DNA from: Thiomicrorhabdus sp. 6S3-12
GTDB taxonomy: Bacteria; Pseudomonadota; Gammaproteobacteria; Thiomicrospirales; Thiomicrospiraceae
Direction of reading: 5' to 3'
DNA: 64,000 bases
Assembly: GCF_017571475.1 (NCBI RefSeq)
Contig: NZ_JAGETW010000001.1
Coordinates: 577,155 to 641,154, forward strand
The position numbers were made by a program, and so were the translations under genes. Positions 16,691 to 25,478 of the stretch are shown piece by piece (the stretch's first letter is position 1; every line of letters starts with the position of its first letter). Under the pieces are notes generated by a model, which had not been told where the DNA came from, made no database searches, and saw nothing but the letters and a program-made list of their open reading frames with translations.

Positions 16691-18562
16691 CTATAGCTCT
16701 TCCCATTTTAAAGGCTTCAATAGACTGACTTTTTTATGTGTGCGGTTCTGCATATTACTCAAAATATCGCTCAAAACCCGAACCGCGTCGGTAATATAGG
16801 GCCCCTTATTGAGCATGACACATTCGGATCGGACACTGACGGCCGCATCAGTCAACTCAGGGCGCGAAGTAACGCCTTTCTTAGCCAGCGTTTCTAAAAC
16901 TTGAGTCGCCCAGATCACCGGTACATGGGCCGCTTCGCACAGAGCAAGTATCTCCTCTTGCATTTCCGCCATACGCACCGAGCCCAGTTCCACAGCCAGA
17001 TCACCGCGGGCAATCATAATACCCAGAGAATGACGCCCAAGCGTCTGCAATAGAATTTCCGGCAAGTTATGCAGTCCTTTCGCCGTTTCGATCTTGGCCA
17101 GAATCGGAACCTGCTGCCGTCCTCTTTGTACCAACTCATCGATTAACTCATCAATATCCTGCTGAGTCTGAACAAAGGAAAGACCTATCAAGTCGGCATT
17201 TTCGGCAATCCAATCCAGATTCTGACGGTCATCTTCGCTTAAACCGCTTATCCCAAGTTCCGTTTGAGGAAAGTTAATTCCCTTATCCTCCTTGAGTTTA
17301 ACTCCCCCTTGCCCGGCTTCTGTCACCTGAAGGATAACCCCTTCTCCAGTTTTAGCAGCAACCCGCGTTCCGACCTTACCGTCATCAATCCAGACCGGAT
17401 CACCAACCAACAAATTATCCAAAGGCTGCGCAACCTGACTGCTGATCCTAGCCATCTGCCGCCACTGCCCGTTAAACTTGACCTGCTCCCAGTCGCCCGG
17501 CTCATCTCCTTTAGTCAGATAGATGTAATCTCCACAGAAAACCCTTAGCTGAACCTGGGTTCCGGTTAAATGAGACAGCGTAAACGACTCCAGCAATTTG
17601 TAACGCTTGTGTTTACTCTTTCTTTTCCACTGCACTTGGGTGTCCGGCTGAATATAAGTCGGTTTAAAGCAAATGGCCTTCCATAAAAAAGGACCGTGTC
17701 CTTCTACCAGTACAATTTCGCGACTTTTCCCCCGACTATCATGAAAAACCAGCTTATCGCCGGATTTGAAATGCGTCAGCAAACGATCAGGAACCGGCAG
17801 CGGCTGGTATTCTTTTAATTCGGGAGAAGTCTGTTGAAGAAGACGGGATTCACCATGCAACAAGACCTTACCCGGTTCAGTTGTTACCCCGAAAAGGTTT
17901 CGCTTGACCTTGATGTGCAATGCACTCGGCTCGTAAGCCAAAGGTCCGGTGCGCAGTTTGGGGCCCGTCAAGTCGACCATAATCTTGCACGGCTTATGTA
18001 ATGCCTTGCTTAAGCGACGAACCTGATCCGTCATCGCCTGCCAGATTTCGATATCATCGTGCGCGGTATTAATGCGCGCGATATTCATCCCTTTATTGAG
18101 CAACTCCCTGACCAGATCATCGCTCCAAGCCGCCTCGCTGGGCAGTGTCACCATAATACTGGCTTCGCGTTCCCGGGGAGTTGGCCCGAACAGATTTATG
18201 CTGCGCTCCTTAAGAATCTTGGAACTGTCAACATCAATCATACAGACCGAATCTTCCCGACAGATCGTTTCAGCTTCGATATTCAAAGCCAGACGCAATA
18301 AAGTAAGCATTGAATCCAGCGTGTACATCACGCCGGGCTCGACCCGACTCAAAGAAGCCAAGCCAGCTTTAATCAATCTTGGTTGAAATTCGCTCAGATC
18401 ATGGGCGCGGAGATGCAGATAATCAAGGATATTCAAACGGCTCAAGCGCACCTGGGTATCTTCGACATCGGGCAGCAATGCACACCGTTGCTCGGTTTTT
18501 TGCGCGACAACCTTTTTTAAAGCCAGCAGTTCGTCATAAAGCGTCTTCAAGTCGTGCATCAC
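16691..18562 (-). CDS. Atypical pyruvate-kinase-like protein
   Basis: The 623-residue protein has an N-terminal extension of about 125 residues, then a pyruvate kinase A domain split by an enlarged B domain. Canonical parts include GMNIARIN (about 178), the catalytic-Lys region ILAKIETAKG, IARGDLAVE and WATQVLET. It ends soon after the barrel, so the C-terminal regulatory domain is missing. The K+-site residues of typical enzymes are changed: RLNFSH reads RINTAH and LDTKGPEIRTG reads VDLTGPKLRTG. It may be a true but divergent pyruvate kinase or a relative with another phosphotransfer role. It stands alone, with no glycolytic neighbours. Confidence 0.8.
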   Translation of the reverse strand: MMHDLKTLYDELLALKKVVAQKTEQRCALLPDVEDTQVRLSRLNILDYLHLRAHDLSEFQPRLIKAGLASLSRVEPGVMYTLDSMLTLLRLALNIEAETICREDSVCMIDVDSSKILKERSINLFGPTPREREASIMVTLPSEAAWSDDLVRELLNKGMNIARINTAHDDIEIWQAMTDQVRRLSKALHKPCKIMVDLTGPKLRTGPLAYEPSALHIKVKRNLFGVTTEPGKVLLHGESRLLQQTSPELKEYQPLPVPDRLLTHFKSGDKLVFHDSRGKSREIVLVEGHGPFLWKAICFKPTYIQPDTQVQWKRKSKHKRYKLLESFTLSHLTGTQVQLRVFCGDYIYLTKGDEPGDWEQVKFNGQWRQMARISSQVAQPLDNLLVGDPVWIDDGKVGTRVAAKTGEGVILQVTEAGQGGVKLKEDKGINFPQTELGISGLSEDDRQNLDWIAENADLIGLSFVQTQQDIDELIDELVQRGRQQVPILAKIETAKGLHNLPEILLQTLGRHSLGIMIARGDLAVELGSVRMAEMQEEILALCEAAHVPVIWATQVLETLAKKGVTSRPELTDAAVSVRSECVMLNKGPYITDAVRVLSDILSNMQNRTHKKVSLLKPLKWEEL

Positions 18563-18764
18563 CTTCCCCTTTTCTGAATCCGACCCGTTTCATCTTAGTG
18601 GTGCCTTATGAACCTTAAATGAAACTTTCTTCAACCCTGACATACACTCTAAACCCGTTCCTACCTCTCACTGCAGAAAACATCAAACGACCTTGTGGCA
18701 CCCTGCGAAAGCGCCCTGCCACCATGCAAAAAAAGAAAAAGGGAAAACGCAAAACGGCATGAAA
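18563..18764. other. Intergenic stretch without recognisable gene
   Basis: About 200 bases lie between the start of the pyruvate-kinase-like gene and the promoter of the SCP2-domain gene. TGGCACCCTGC at about 18694 starts like a sigma54 site but lacks GC at the right spacing. I see nothing else. Confidence 0.4.
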
Positions 18765-18795
18765 TTGACAAAATTTTTACATATTAAGATATAAA
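18765..18795 (+). promoter_or_regulatory. Sigma70 promoter of the SCP2-domain gene
   Basis: TTGACA at 18765-18770 is followed after 17 bases by GATATA/TATAAA. It would leave a leader of about 135 bases before the ATG at 18940. The leader can form a stem between GCAGG (about 18857) and CCTGC (about 18875), but matches no riboswitch I know. Confidence 0.6.
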
Positions 18796-18939
18796 AATAT
18801 TACCGATAGATAAACAATTCCTATTATTCATCTGCGATTCCAGCCAGTAATATGTGCAGGCTTTTTTAGAGACCCTGCGTTATCCCGGCCCTGAAAATGT
18901 GCCGAGGATCAGAATCAAATAATACAAAGAGGTTAGAAA

Positions 18940-19338
18940 ATGGCAGAACTATTCTCGGAAGAATGGATGAACCAACTCAAAGATGCCTGGAATAACGACC
19001 CTGAGATAAAGGACAAACTCGCCGAAATCAAATTTAACTCCGTCATTACCTGCGGTTTCACATCAGAAGAACAACCAACCAGCGTCTTCGTCGTGAAAAA
19101 CGGCGAATGCATTCATGCCGGCAACTGGAAAAACGAAGAGTCCGATTGGGACATGCGCGCTGATCTCAGCAGCTGGAAAAAATGGATGAAAAAACCGCTT
19201 GGCCTGAGCGCCATGGGCATGGCCGTCGCGACCGGAAAATTGAAATTCAATAAAGGCGACTACGACAATATGATTAAAAATCCTTCCATGGCCGGCCCCT
19301 TTATCAGAAGTTTCTCTCTGATGTCGCAGATTGCTTGA
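18940..19338 (+). CDS. SCP2 sterol-binding-like domain protein
   Basis: The 132-residue protein consists of one SCP2-type domain. Segments FNSVITCGF, WDMRADLSSWKKWM and GMAVATGKLKFNKGDYDNMIKNP match the lipid-binding core, including the conserved ATGKLKF-GDY turn. Such stand-alone bacterial proteins probably bind a hydrophobic ligand or lipid, but their function is unproven. AAAGAGG precedes the ATG. It has its own sigma70-type promoter. Confidence 0.75.
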   Translation: MAELFSEEWMNQLKDAWNNDPEIKDKLAEIKFNSVITCGFTSEEQPTSVFVVKNGECIHAGNWKNEESDWDMRADLSSWKKWMKKPLGLSAMGMAVATGKLKFNKGDYDNMIKNPSMAGPFIRSFSLMSQIA

Positions 19339-19480
19339 GCGACGGTCGAAACCGAACCCGAAACGCAAGGCAGGCAAACATTCCTGCCTTTTTCTTTTCC
19401 CGCCCCATTCTTTGCATCCTCTTTTATAATAGCGACAAAACTGCCACCTCACGGCACCCCGTTTTACTCAAGGAGTCATT

Positions 19481-20671
19481 ATGTCAACGATTGGAACCCC
19501 TTTTTCAGCAACCGCCGTTCGTGCCCTGCTTTGCGGCTCGGGCGAACTGGGTAAAGAAGTCGCCATTGAACTGCAACGTCTCGGCGTCGAAGTGATCGCG
19601 GTAGACCGCTATGCCAATGCTCCGGCAATGCAGGTTGCCGACCGCAGCCATGTAATCGACATGCTTGACGGAAACGCTTTAAGAGCCCTGATTGAGCAAG
19701 AAAAACCGGATATGGTTATTCCGGAAATCGAAGCGATTGCGACCGATACCCTTGCAGAGATGGAAAAGGAAGATCTGCGCGTCATTCCGAACGCCCGTGC
19801 CACCCAACTGACAATGAACCGGGAAGGCATTCGCCGACTGGCCGCAGAAGAGCTTGGTTTAAGCACCTCCCCTTACGAGTTTGCCGACCAGCTTGAAGAC
19901 TTCACCGCTGCGGTTGAACGCATCGGCATGCCATGCGTCGTTAAACCGATTATGAGTTCTTCTGGTAAAGGCCAAAGCGTTATCCGTACCGCCGATGACA
20001 TTCAAAAATCCTGGGACTATGCACAAGAAGGTGGCCGTGCCGGCAAAGGTCGCGTGATTGTCGAAGGTTTTGTCGATTTCGACTACGAAATCACACTATT
20101 GACCATCCGCCATAAAGACGGTATCAGCTTCTGCGAACCGATCGGGCACTATCAGGAAGACGGCGATTACCGTCAATCCTGGCAACCGCACCCAATGTCT
20201 CCAATTGCATTGGAAAAATCGCAGGAGATCGCTTCAAAGGTAACAAATGCGCTGTGTGGCGATACCGGTCGAGGAATATTTGGAGTAGAACTGTTTGTCA
20301 AAGGCGACAACGTCTATTTTAGCGAAGTCTCGCCGCGCCCGCATGATACCGGTCTGGTAACTTTGATCTCTCAGGACCTTTCCGAATTTGCCCTGCACGT
20401 TCGCGCCATTCTGAACCTGCCGATTCCGAATATTCAGCAGCACGGCCCGAGCGCCTCTTCGGTAATCCTGCCTACCGGTACTTCGACGCAGACGGCTTTC
20501 GGCAACTTGGATCAGGCGCTGTCCGAAGCCGATACCCAGATTCGCCTGTTCGGTAAACCGGAAATCGCCGGACGACGTCGCATGGGCGTAGCACTGGCGC
20601 GTGACACCGACATCGACAAAGCGATTGAAAAGGCAAAACGCGTCGCCAACGCGGTCGAAGTCAGCTTCTAA
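19481..20671 (+). CDS. purT: Formate-dependent phosphoribosylglycinamide formyltransferase (GAR transformylase 2)
   Basis: The 396-residue ATP-grasp enzyme makes formyl-GAR from GAR, formate and ATP in purine synthesis. The N-terminal preATP-grasp domain carries [20 protein letters not shown], and the ATP-grasp core has [17 protein letters not shown] and the metal site [21 protein letters not shown]. The length matches E. coli PurT (392). AAGGAG lies eight bases before the ATG. No other pur gene is adjacent. A long hairpin follows the stop codon. Confidence 0.97.
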   Translation: MSTIGTPFSATAVRALLCGSGELGKEVAIELQRLGVEVIAVDRYANAPAMQVADRSHVIDMLDGNALRALIEQEKPDMVIPEIEAIATDTLAEMEKEDLRVIPNARATQLTMNREGIRRLAAEELGLSTSPYEFADQLEDFTAAVERIGMPCVVKPIMSSSGKGQSVIRTADDIQKSWDYAQEGGRAGKGRVIVEGFVDFDYEITLLTIRHKDGISFCEPIGHYQEDGDYRQSWQPHPMSPIALEKSQEIASKVTNALCGDTGRGIFGVELFVKGDNVYFSEVSPRPHDTGLVTLISQDLSEFALHVRAILNLPIPNIQQHGPSASSVILPTGTSTQTAFGNLDQALSEADTQIRLFGKPEIAGRRRMGVALARDTDIDKAIEKAKRVANAVEVSF

Positions 20672-20680
20672 CCCTCCTCA

Positions 20681-20717
20681 TTGCCGCTTGGAAAACGTCT
20701 TCTTTCACAAGCGGCAA
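20681..20717 (+). terminator. Hairpin after purT
   Basis: TTGCCGCTTG and CAAGCGGCAA form a perfect ten-pair stem with a 17-base loop, ten bases past the purT stop codon. There is no strong T run, so it may stabilise the 3' end rather than terminate alone. Confidence 0.5.
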
Positions 20718-20812
20718 GATTTGCCAAAACACTGACGCCCCCTCATTCATCAACTCTTAAAAACAGACACCAACACCCCTGAAAACCCCTTCTACAAAGG
20801 CTTTTAAAACAG

Positions 20813-20828
20813 TGGCACACCTTATGCT
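20813..20828 (+). promoter_or_regulatory. Sigma54 promoter of the FliS-like gene
   Basis: TGGCACACCTTATGCT has GG and GC exactly ten bases apart and lies 82 bases upstream of the ATG. Sigma54 control is usual for mid-class flagellar genes in many gammaproteobacteria, which fits the FliS-like product. Confidence 0.75.
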
Positions 20829-20910
20829 TATCTGCAGATAACGCGAAAACTTGAATCCTTTTTTCAAGTTTCTGCCACATAAAAACGCTAAACACACAGG
20901 GGAATGAGTT

Positions 20911-21330
20911 ATGACTGCCAATGATATGTCATTAGAGACGCAAAACTCGCTATTAAACGATTATCCGCGCAATCCGGAGCAGGAAAAACAGCTTGCGATG
21001 AATCCAGAGTACGCCATTCTGCTTCTATTGCAGGGCGCGATTGATAAAGGCAACTTAGCTCTGGCTTGCCACCAAAGCCGTTCCATGACGGAAAAAGGCT
21101 TCCATATCGGTCGCATGACGAGCATTGTCGATGCGCTTCGCGAGCGACTGGATTTCAACTTCAAGATCGCCTACGATCTGGAAACACTCTACTTCTATAT
21201 TGATAAATGCCTGCAGGAGTCGGTATTCGAACAAGGTACAGAAAACCTTGAAGCGGCCTTGCAGATGCTTGAAGAGATCAAAACCGCCTGGCAGATCTCG
21301 ATGGAAAGCGCCGAAGAAATGACCGCCTGA
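20911..21330 (+). CDS. FliS-like flagellar chaperone family protein, isolated
   Basis: The 139-residue, mainly helical protein follows the FliS pattern. NPEYAILLLLQGAIDKGNLAL corresponds to the first conserved helix, IVDALRERLDF to the second and DLETLYFYIDKCLQESVF to the third, with a closing EEIKTAWQIS helix. FliS binds the C-terminus of flagellin and holds it unfolded for export. No other flagellar gene lies nearby; neighbours are purT and rpoH. It has its own sigma54 promoter. It could be the main FliS, or a paralogue serving another secreted protein. GGGGAATGAG precedes the ATG. Confidence 0.72.
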   Translation: MTANDMSLETQNSLLNDYPRNPEQEKQLAMNPEYAILLLLQGAIDKGNLALACHQSRSMTEKGFHIGRMTSIVDALRERLDFNFKIAYDLETLYFYIDKCLQESVFEQGTENLEAALQMLEEIKTAWQISMESAEEMTA

Positions 21331-21471
21331 TCATATTATCTTTAGCGGTAACTCCCCGATCCGGCAGCGCCAAAAAACGCGTTGCCGGCAATCTTAAAAA
21401 CCTTCTAAGTTAATGTTTTAAAACGATTTGTTAAAAATATTAACAAATCATTAAATAACATTGGCACTCTC

Positions 21472-21506
21472 TTGCAAAGACTGCTAAATATCAGTATATT
21501 GTTTGC
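21472..21506 (+). promoter_or_regulatory. Sigma70-type promoter of rpoH
   Basis: TTGCAA (21472-21477) and TATATT (21495-21500) are 17 bases apart, ending about 38 bases before the rpoH ATG. Confidence 0.55.
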
Positions 21507-21537
21507 CATAAAACTGATTATTTGGAGTCCATTAGGT

Positions 21538-22428
21538 ATGTCAGAGAGCTTCTCATTAGCACAAGCTAAAGTCTCTAAAAAACTTCCCGCCGCGCAAATG
21601 TCGGCACTTGATTTAGCCCCAGGACAGAATCTGGAGGCTTATTTGCGCACGATTCAAAGTATTCATCAGTTAAATGCAGACGAAGAGCATAAATTGGCTG
21701 AACGTCTGTACTATAAACAAGATTTGGAAGCTGCGCGCCAACTGATTCTTTCTTCTCTGCGTTATGTCGTTCCGGTTGCCCGATCGTACAAAGGTTACGG
21801 CTTGCCTCTGGGCGATATTATTCAGGAAGGCAATATCGGCCTGATGAAAGCGGTTAAACGTTTCAATCCGGAAGAAGGCGTTCGTCTGATGACGTTTGCC
21901 GTGCACTGGATTCGTGCCGAAATCAACGAATATGTCATCCGTAACTGGCGCATCGTGAAGACGGCCACCACGAAAGCGCAGCGTAAACTGTTCTTTAAAC
22001 TGCGAAGCAGCAAGAAATCTTTGGAATGGTTCGGCGATAAAGATGCCGATCGCGTTGCCGAAGAGTTAGGCGTTACCCGCAAAGACGTCCTGGAAATGGA
22101 AAGTCGTCTTTACGGAAAAGACGTCTCGGTCGATATGCCGGACGACGACGATAACCAGAACACGACTTTTCCGGTTCTGATCAGCCAGGAAGCCGATCCG
22201 GCTCAGGCTTTAGAGCAGGAAGACCAGGCGGCCTATGAGATGCAGCGCATGCAGAAAGCGCTTGCAACGCTGGATGACCGTAGCCGCGACATTCTGCAAA
22301 AACGCTGGTTGAGCGAGAAAAAGATCGGTCTGAAAGAGCTTTCGCAAGAGTACGGAGTCTCCATGGAGCGTATCCGCCAGGTCGAAAAACAGGCATTGAA
22401 TAAACTGAAAAACCAGCTTGTAGCGTAA
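21538..22428 (+). CDS. rpoH: RNA polymerase sigma factor RpoH (sigma32, heat shock)
   Basis: ATG 21538 is selected because TTGGAG lies ten bases upstream; the frame opens earlier at 21472, but those codons overlap the promoter. The 296-residue protein has sigma region 2 (NLEAYLRTIQSI, LRYVVPVARSYKGYGLPLGDIIQEGNIGLMKAV), the RpoH box around QRKLFFKLRSSKK, region 3 and region 4 with an HTH ending MERIRQVEKQALNKLK. RpoH directs transcription of chaperone and protease genes on heat stress. Length is close to the E. coli protein (284). A clear terminator follows. Confidence 0.95.
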   Translation: MSESFSLAQAKVSKKLPAAQMSALDLAPGQNLEAYLRTIQSIHQLNADEEHKLAERLYYKQDLEAARQLILSSLRYVVPVARSYKGYGLPLGDIIQEGNIGLMKAVKRFNPEEGVRLMTFAVHWIRAEINEYVIRNWRIVKTATTKAQRKLFFKLRSSKKSLEWFGDKDADRVAEELGVTRKDVLEMESRLYGKDVSVDMPDDDDNQNTTFPVLISQEADPAQALEQEDQAAYEMQRMQKALATLDDRSRDILQKRWLSEKKIGLKELSQEYGVSMERIRQVEKQALNKLKNQLVA

Positions 22429-22456
22429 ATACCTGCCTTAACGCTACAATAATCGA

Positions 22457-22492
22457 AGGCCGTAAGATGTCAGCATTCTTGCGGCCTTTTTC
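22457..22492 (+). terminator. Terminator after rpoH
   Basis: AAGGCCGTAAGA and TTCTTGCGGCCTT pair around an eight-base loop, with TTTTTCG following. It lies about 30 bases past the stop codon. Confidence 0.8.
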
Positions 22493-22532
22493 GTTTCCCT
22501 GAATTTTATACGAGCTTGCACGACGAACCACT

Positions 22533-23246
22533 ATGCCCTATCCAGTCCGGGAGAATATTGATACCGAAAGCGCCGACGAACTGAAGTTCTCGGTACGTAA
22601 ACTGATGCTGATCGGCATGATCATGGCATCCATGGCCGGCTATATCAACAGCGCCATGCTGATGGAATTCGGTATACCGGTCAGCCAGATGACCGGTGTT
22701 ACTTCGCGTCTCAGTGAGGCGATGAGCCATATGAATCTTGAGGCGCTGGTAATTCCTCTGTCAATCCTGATCGGCTTTCTGATCGGTGCAATTCTCTCCG
22801 GATTGATTATCGGGCGGGCGCAATACAAAACCAGCGCCAACTACGGGCATGCGCTATTGTTGAACGGCGGTCTACTCGGCTCGGCAACTCTTTTCAGCTT
22901 CTATCACTCGGAAACCTCGCTGTTTTTCAGCGCCGTCGCCTGCGGTCTGCAGAATGCTTTGGTCGCCAGCTACCGCGGCCAACAACTACGAACCACCCAT
23001 ATGACCGGAACCGTCACCGATATCGGGGTACACATTGCCTTGAAACTCAAAACACGCCAGTCCTGGCCGTGGCAAGCGAACCTCCTGCTGGTTCTGCTCG
23101 TCAGCTTCCTTGTCGGCGGAATTCTCGGCATCTTCGCCTTCCAGAGCATTCCTTACTGGTCGATGATCCTGCCCTGTATCGTTAATATCCTTCTGGGCAC
23201 GCTCTATCTGACAAACTACTATCGACAAGAATCCTTAAATGGTTAA
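22533..23246 (+). CDS. DUF1275 (YoaK-like) membrane protein
   Basis: The 237-residue protein has six to seven hydrophobic helices. It shows the family pattern MAGYINSAMLMEFGIPVSQMTGVTSRL near the start and LRTTHMTGTVTDIGVHIA in the second half, an internal repeat of the MTG motif. The family's role is unknown. It starts 40 bases after the rpoH terminator stem, and its stop is 36 bases before ovoA on the same strand, so it is likely cotranscribed with the ovothiol genes. A role in moving ovothiol or a precursor is only a guess from position. Confidence 0.82.
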   Translation: MPYPVRENIDTESADELKFSVRKLMLIGMIMASMAGYINSAMLMEFGIPVSQMTGVTSRLSEAMSHMNLEALVIPLSILIGFLIGAILSGLIIGRAQYKTSANYGHALLLNGGLLGSATLFSFYHSETSLFFSAVACGLQNALVASYRGQQLRTTHMTGTVTDIGVHIALKLKTRQSWPWQANLLLVLLVSFLVGGILGIFAFQSIPYWSMILPCIVNILLGTLYLTNYYRQESLNG

Positions 23247-23282
23247 GATGATAGGACAATGCTTTTAACTCAGGAGTAAGTA

Positions 23283-25478
23283 ATGCAACACCCGGCAACC
23301 TCTAGCATGCAGACCGACAGACCATCTATCGCGCAGACAGAGAACCCCTGGGGGTTGAGCAGGAAAGACCTGATCAGTCAGACACCACTCCTGAATCAAG
23401 GCGCAATCGAAGAGAAACGCGCCGAAATCAAGCGCTACTTTAATCTTACCTATGACAGCTACGAAGCGCTGTTTACGACCTTGAGGGCCGACGAAGCCTA
23501 CTACCTTCGCCCGTGCTCGCTGCGCCATCCGCTGATCTTCTATTTCGGGCACACGGCGACTTTTTTCACCAATAAACTGGTTTTGGCCAAACTGCTGCCG
23601 CAGCGCATCAATCCGAAAATCGAATCCATGTGTGCTATCGGCGTCGACGAAATGTCATGGGACGATCTGAATGACGCACATTACGACTGGCCGAGCGTAC
23701 AAGAGGTGCGCGACTATCGCGACCAGGTCCGCGATGCGGTCAATCAGCTGATTGACGAGGTGGAGTTCACTCTGCCGATCGACTGGCAGAGTCCGCTTTG
23801 GCCGGTGATGATGGGCATAGAACATGAACGCATCCATCTGGAAACCTCCTCGGTTCTGATCCGCCAACTGCCGATCGAAGAGGTGCAGTCCAGCCCGCTT
23901 TTCCCGATCTGCCCGGACAGAGGCGAGGCGCCAACGAATGAATTGCTCAGCGTTCCAGCCGGCGAGATCAGAATTGATCATCAGGATCCGGCACCCTATT
24001 ACGGCTGGGACAACGAATACGGCCAGCATCAAGCCGAGGTCAGCGAATTCAAAGCCGCAAAATACCTGGTCAGCAACGCCGAATATCTGGCGTTCGTTGA
24101 AGCGCAAGGCTATCAAAACGCCGACTACTGGGATGAGGAAGGCAACCGTTGGAGGGAATTCACCCCCGACAAACATCCGACCTTCTGGGTTCAAAAAACC
24201 GATGGCTGGTATCTGCGCTGTATGACCGAAGAGATTCCAATGCCGTGGAACTGGCCGGTAGAAGTCAACTTCCTCGAAGCAAGCGCCTTTTGCCGCTGGA
24301 AAGCGGCGCAGACCGGCAAACCGATCCGCCTGCCGAGCGAAGATGAATGGTTGCGCCTGTGCGAGCATTCGGAAGCAATGCAACACAGCGAACAGGCCAA
24401 CTGGAATCTGCAGCAGTTCGCGTCTTCCACGCCAGTCGACCAATTCGCCAGCAACGGATTTTACGATGTCATCGGCAATGTCTGGCAGTGGACGGTAACA
24501 CCGATCCATCCCTACGACGGCTTTAAGGTTCATCCGCTGTACGACGATTTCACCACGCCGACCTACGACAACAAACACAACCTTTTCAAAGGCGGCAGCT
24601 GGATCTCCACCGGCAATGAAATCAACGGTCATTCGCGTTACGCTTTCCGCCGTCACTTTTTCCAGCACGCCGGTTTCCGTTATATCGAATCCGATGCCGA
24701 AGTACAGACCGAATTTTCAACCTACGAAACCGACAGTCTTGTGGCCCAGTACATGGAGTTCCACTATGGCGACGAATACTTCAAGGTGCCGAACTTCGCC
24801 AAAGCCTATGCGCAATACGCCATAGATGCAATCAGCGTCGACAAGGACTTTGCCGGGCGCAGCGACTTGCGCGTTTTGGAAGTGGGCTGTTCGGTCGGGC
24901 GCGGTGCCTTTGAAATGGCCACACACTTTAACAAAGTGACCGCTCTGGATTTCTCGGCGCGCTTTATCCGCATCGCCAACCAGCTGCAAACCACCGGTTC
25001 GGTACGTTATACCATTCCGCAGGAAGGCGAGATCATGGATTTTAAGGAAAAGACGCTTGCTGAACTGGGACTGCACAACACCGCCGGAAAATGCGAATTC
25101 CTGCAGCAGGATGCCAGCAATATGAAGCCGATCTTCACCGGCTATGACATGGTTGTAGCGGTGAATCTTCTGGATCGCCTGTATGAGCCGAAGAAATTCC
25201 TTCTGGATATCGGCCACCGACTGAATCATGGCGGCCTGCTGTTGCTGGCGTCTCCCTACAGCTGGGATACCGCACATACCCAGAAAGAACACTGGCTCGG
25301 CGGCTATAAAGACGCGCAAAGCGGCGAGAACGTCACGACGCTGGAAACATTACAACAACTGCTGGCGGAAGAATTCGAAATGCTTCGCGAACCGGAAGAC
25401 ATGCCATTTGTCATTCGCGAAACACAACGCAAATTCCAGCATACGCTGTCACAAATTACCCTATGGAAAAAACGCTGA
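23283..25478 (+). CDS. ovoA: Ovothiol synthase OvoA (5-histidylcysteine sulfoxide synthase with methyltransferase domain)
   Basis: The 731-residue protein has a DinB-like domain (about 40-190), an FGE-sulfatase-type catalytic domain (about 220-480) and a SAM methyltransferase domain (about 515-731, with RVLEVGCSVGRG). OvoA joins cysteine to C5 of histidine with oxygen and non-haem iron, then its C-terminus N-methylates the 5-thiohistidine. Likely iron ligands are H90 (YFGH) and H181 and H185 (EHERIH). The FGE part contains IGNVWQWT and FKGGSW. AGGAGTAAGTA precedes the ATG. The stop codon lies inside the next gene, a PLP lyase, which would complete ovothiol synthesis. Confidence 0.93.
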   Translation: MQHPATSSMQTDRPSIAQTENPWGLSRKDLISQTPLLNQGAIEEKRAEIKRYFNLTYDSYEALFTTLRADEAYYLRPCSLRHPLIFYFGHTATFFTNKLVLAKLLPQRINPKIESMCAIGVDEMSWDDLNDAHYDWPSVQEVRDYRDQVRDAVNQLIDEVEFTLPIDWQSPLWPVMMGIEHERIHLETSSVLIRQLPIEEVQSSPLFPICPDRGEAPTNELLSVPAGEIRIDHQDPAPYYGWDNEYGQHQAEVSEFKAAKYLVSNAEYLAFVEAQGYQNADYWDEEGNRWREFTPDKHPTFWVQKTDGWYLRCMTEEIPMPWNWPVEVNFLEASAFCRWKAAQTGKPIRLPSEDEWLRLCEHSEAMQHSEQANWNLQQFASSTPVDQFASNGFYDVIGNVWQWTVTPIHPYDGFKVHPLYDDFTTPTYDNKHNLFKGGSWISTGNEINGHSRYAFRRHFFQHAGFRYIESDAEVQTEFSTYETDSLVAQYMEFHYGDEYFKVPNFAKAYAQYAIDAISVDKDFAGRSDLRVLEVGCSVGRGAFEMATHFNKVTALDFSARFIRIANQLQTTGSVRYTIPQEGEIMDFKEKTLAELGLHNTAGKCEFLQQDASNMKPIFTGYDMVVAVNLLDRLYEPKKFLLDIGHRLNHGGLLLLASPYSWDTAHTQKEHWLGGYKDAQSGENVTTLETLQQLLAEEFEMLREPEDMPFVIRETQRKFQHTLSQITLWKKR

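Noticed and set aside
18694..18712. TGGCACCCTGCGAAAGC as a sigma54 promoter of the SCP2-domain gene
   Set aside because: The second GC is 12 bases after GG instead of ten, and a good sigma70 promoter lies downstream.
21462..21476. TGGCAC...TTGCA upstream of rpoH as a sigma54 promoter
   Set aside because: GG and GC are only nine bases apart, and a well-spaced sigma70-type promoter (TTGCAA, 17 bases, TATATT) starts in the same place.
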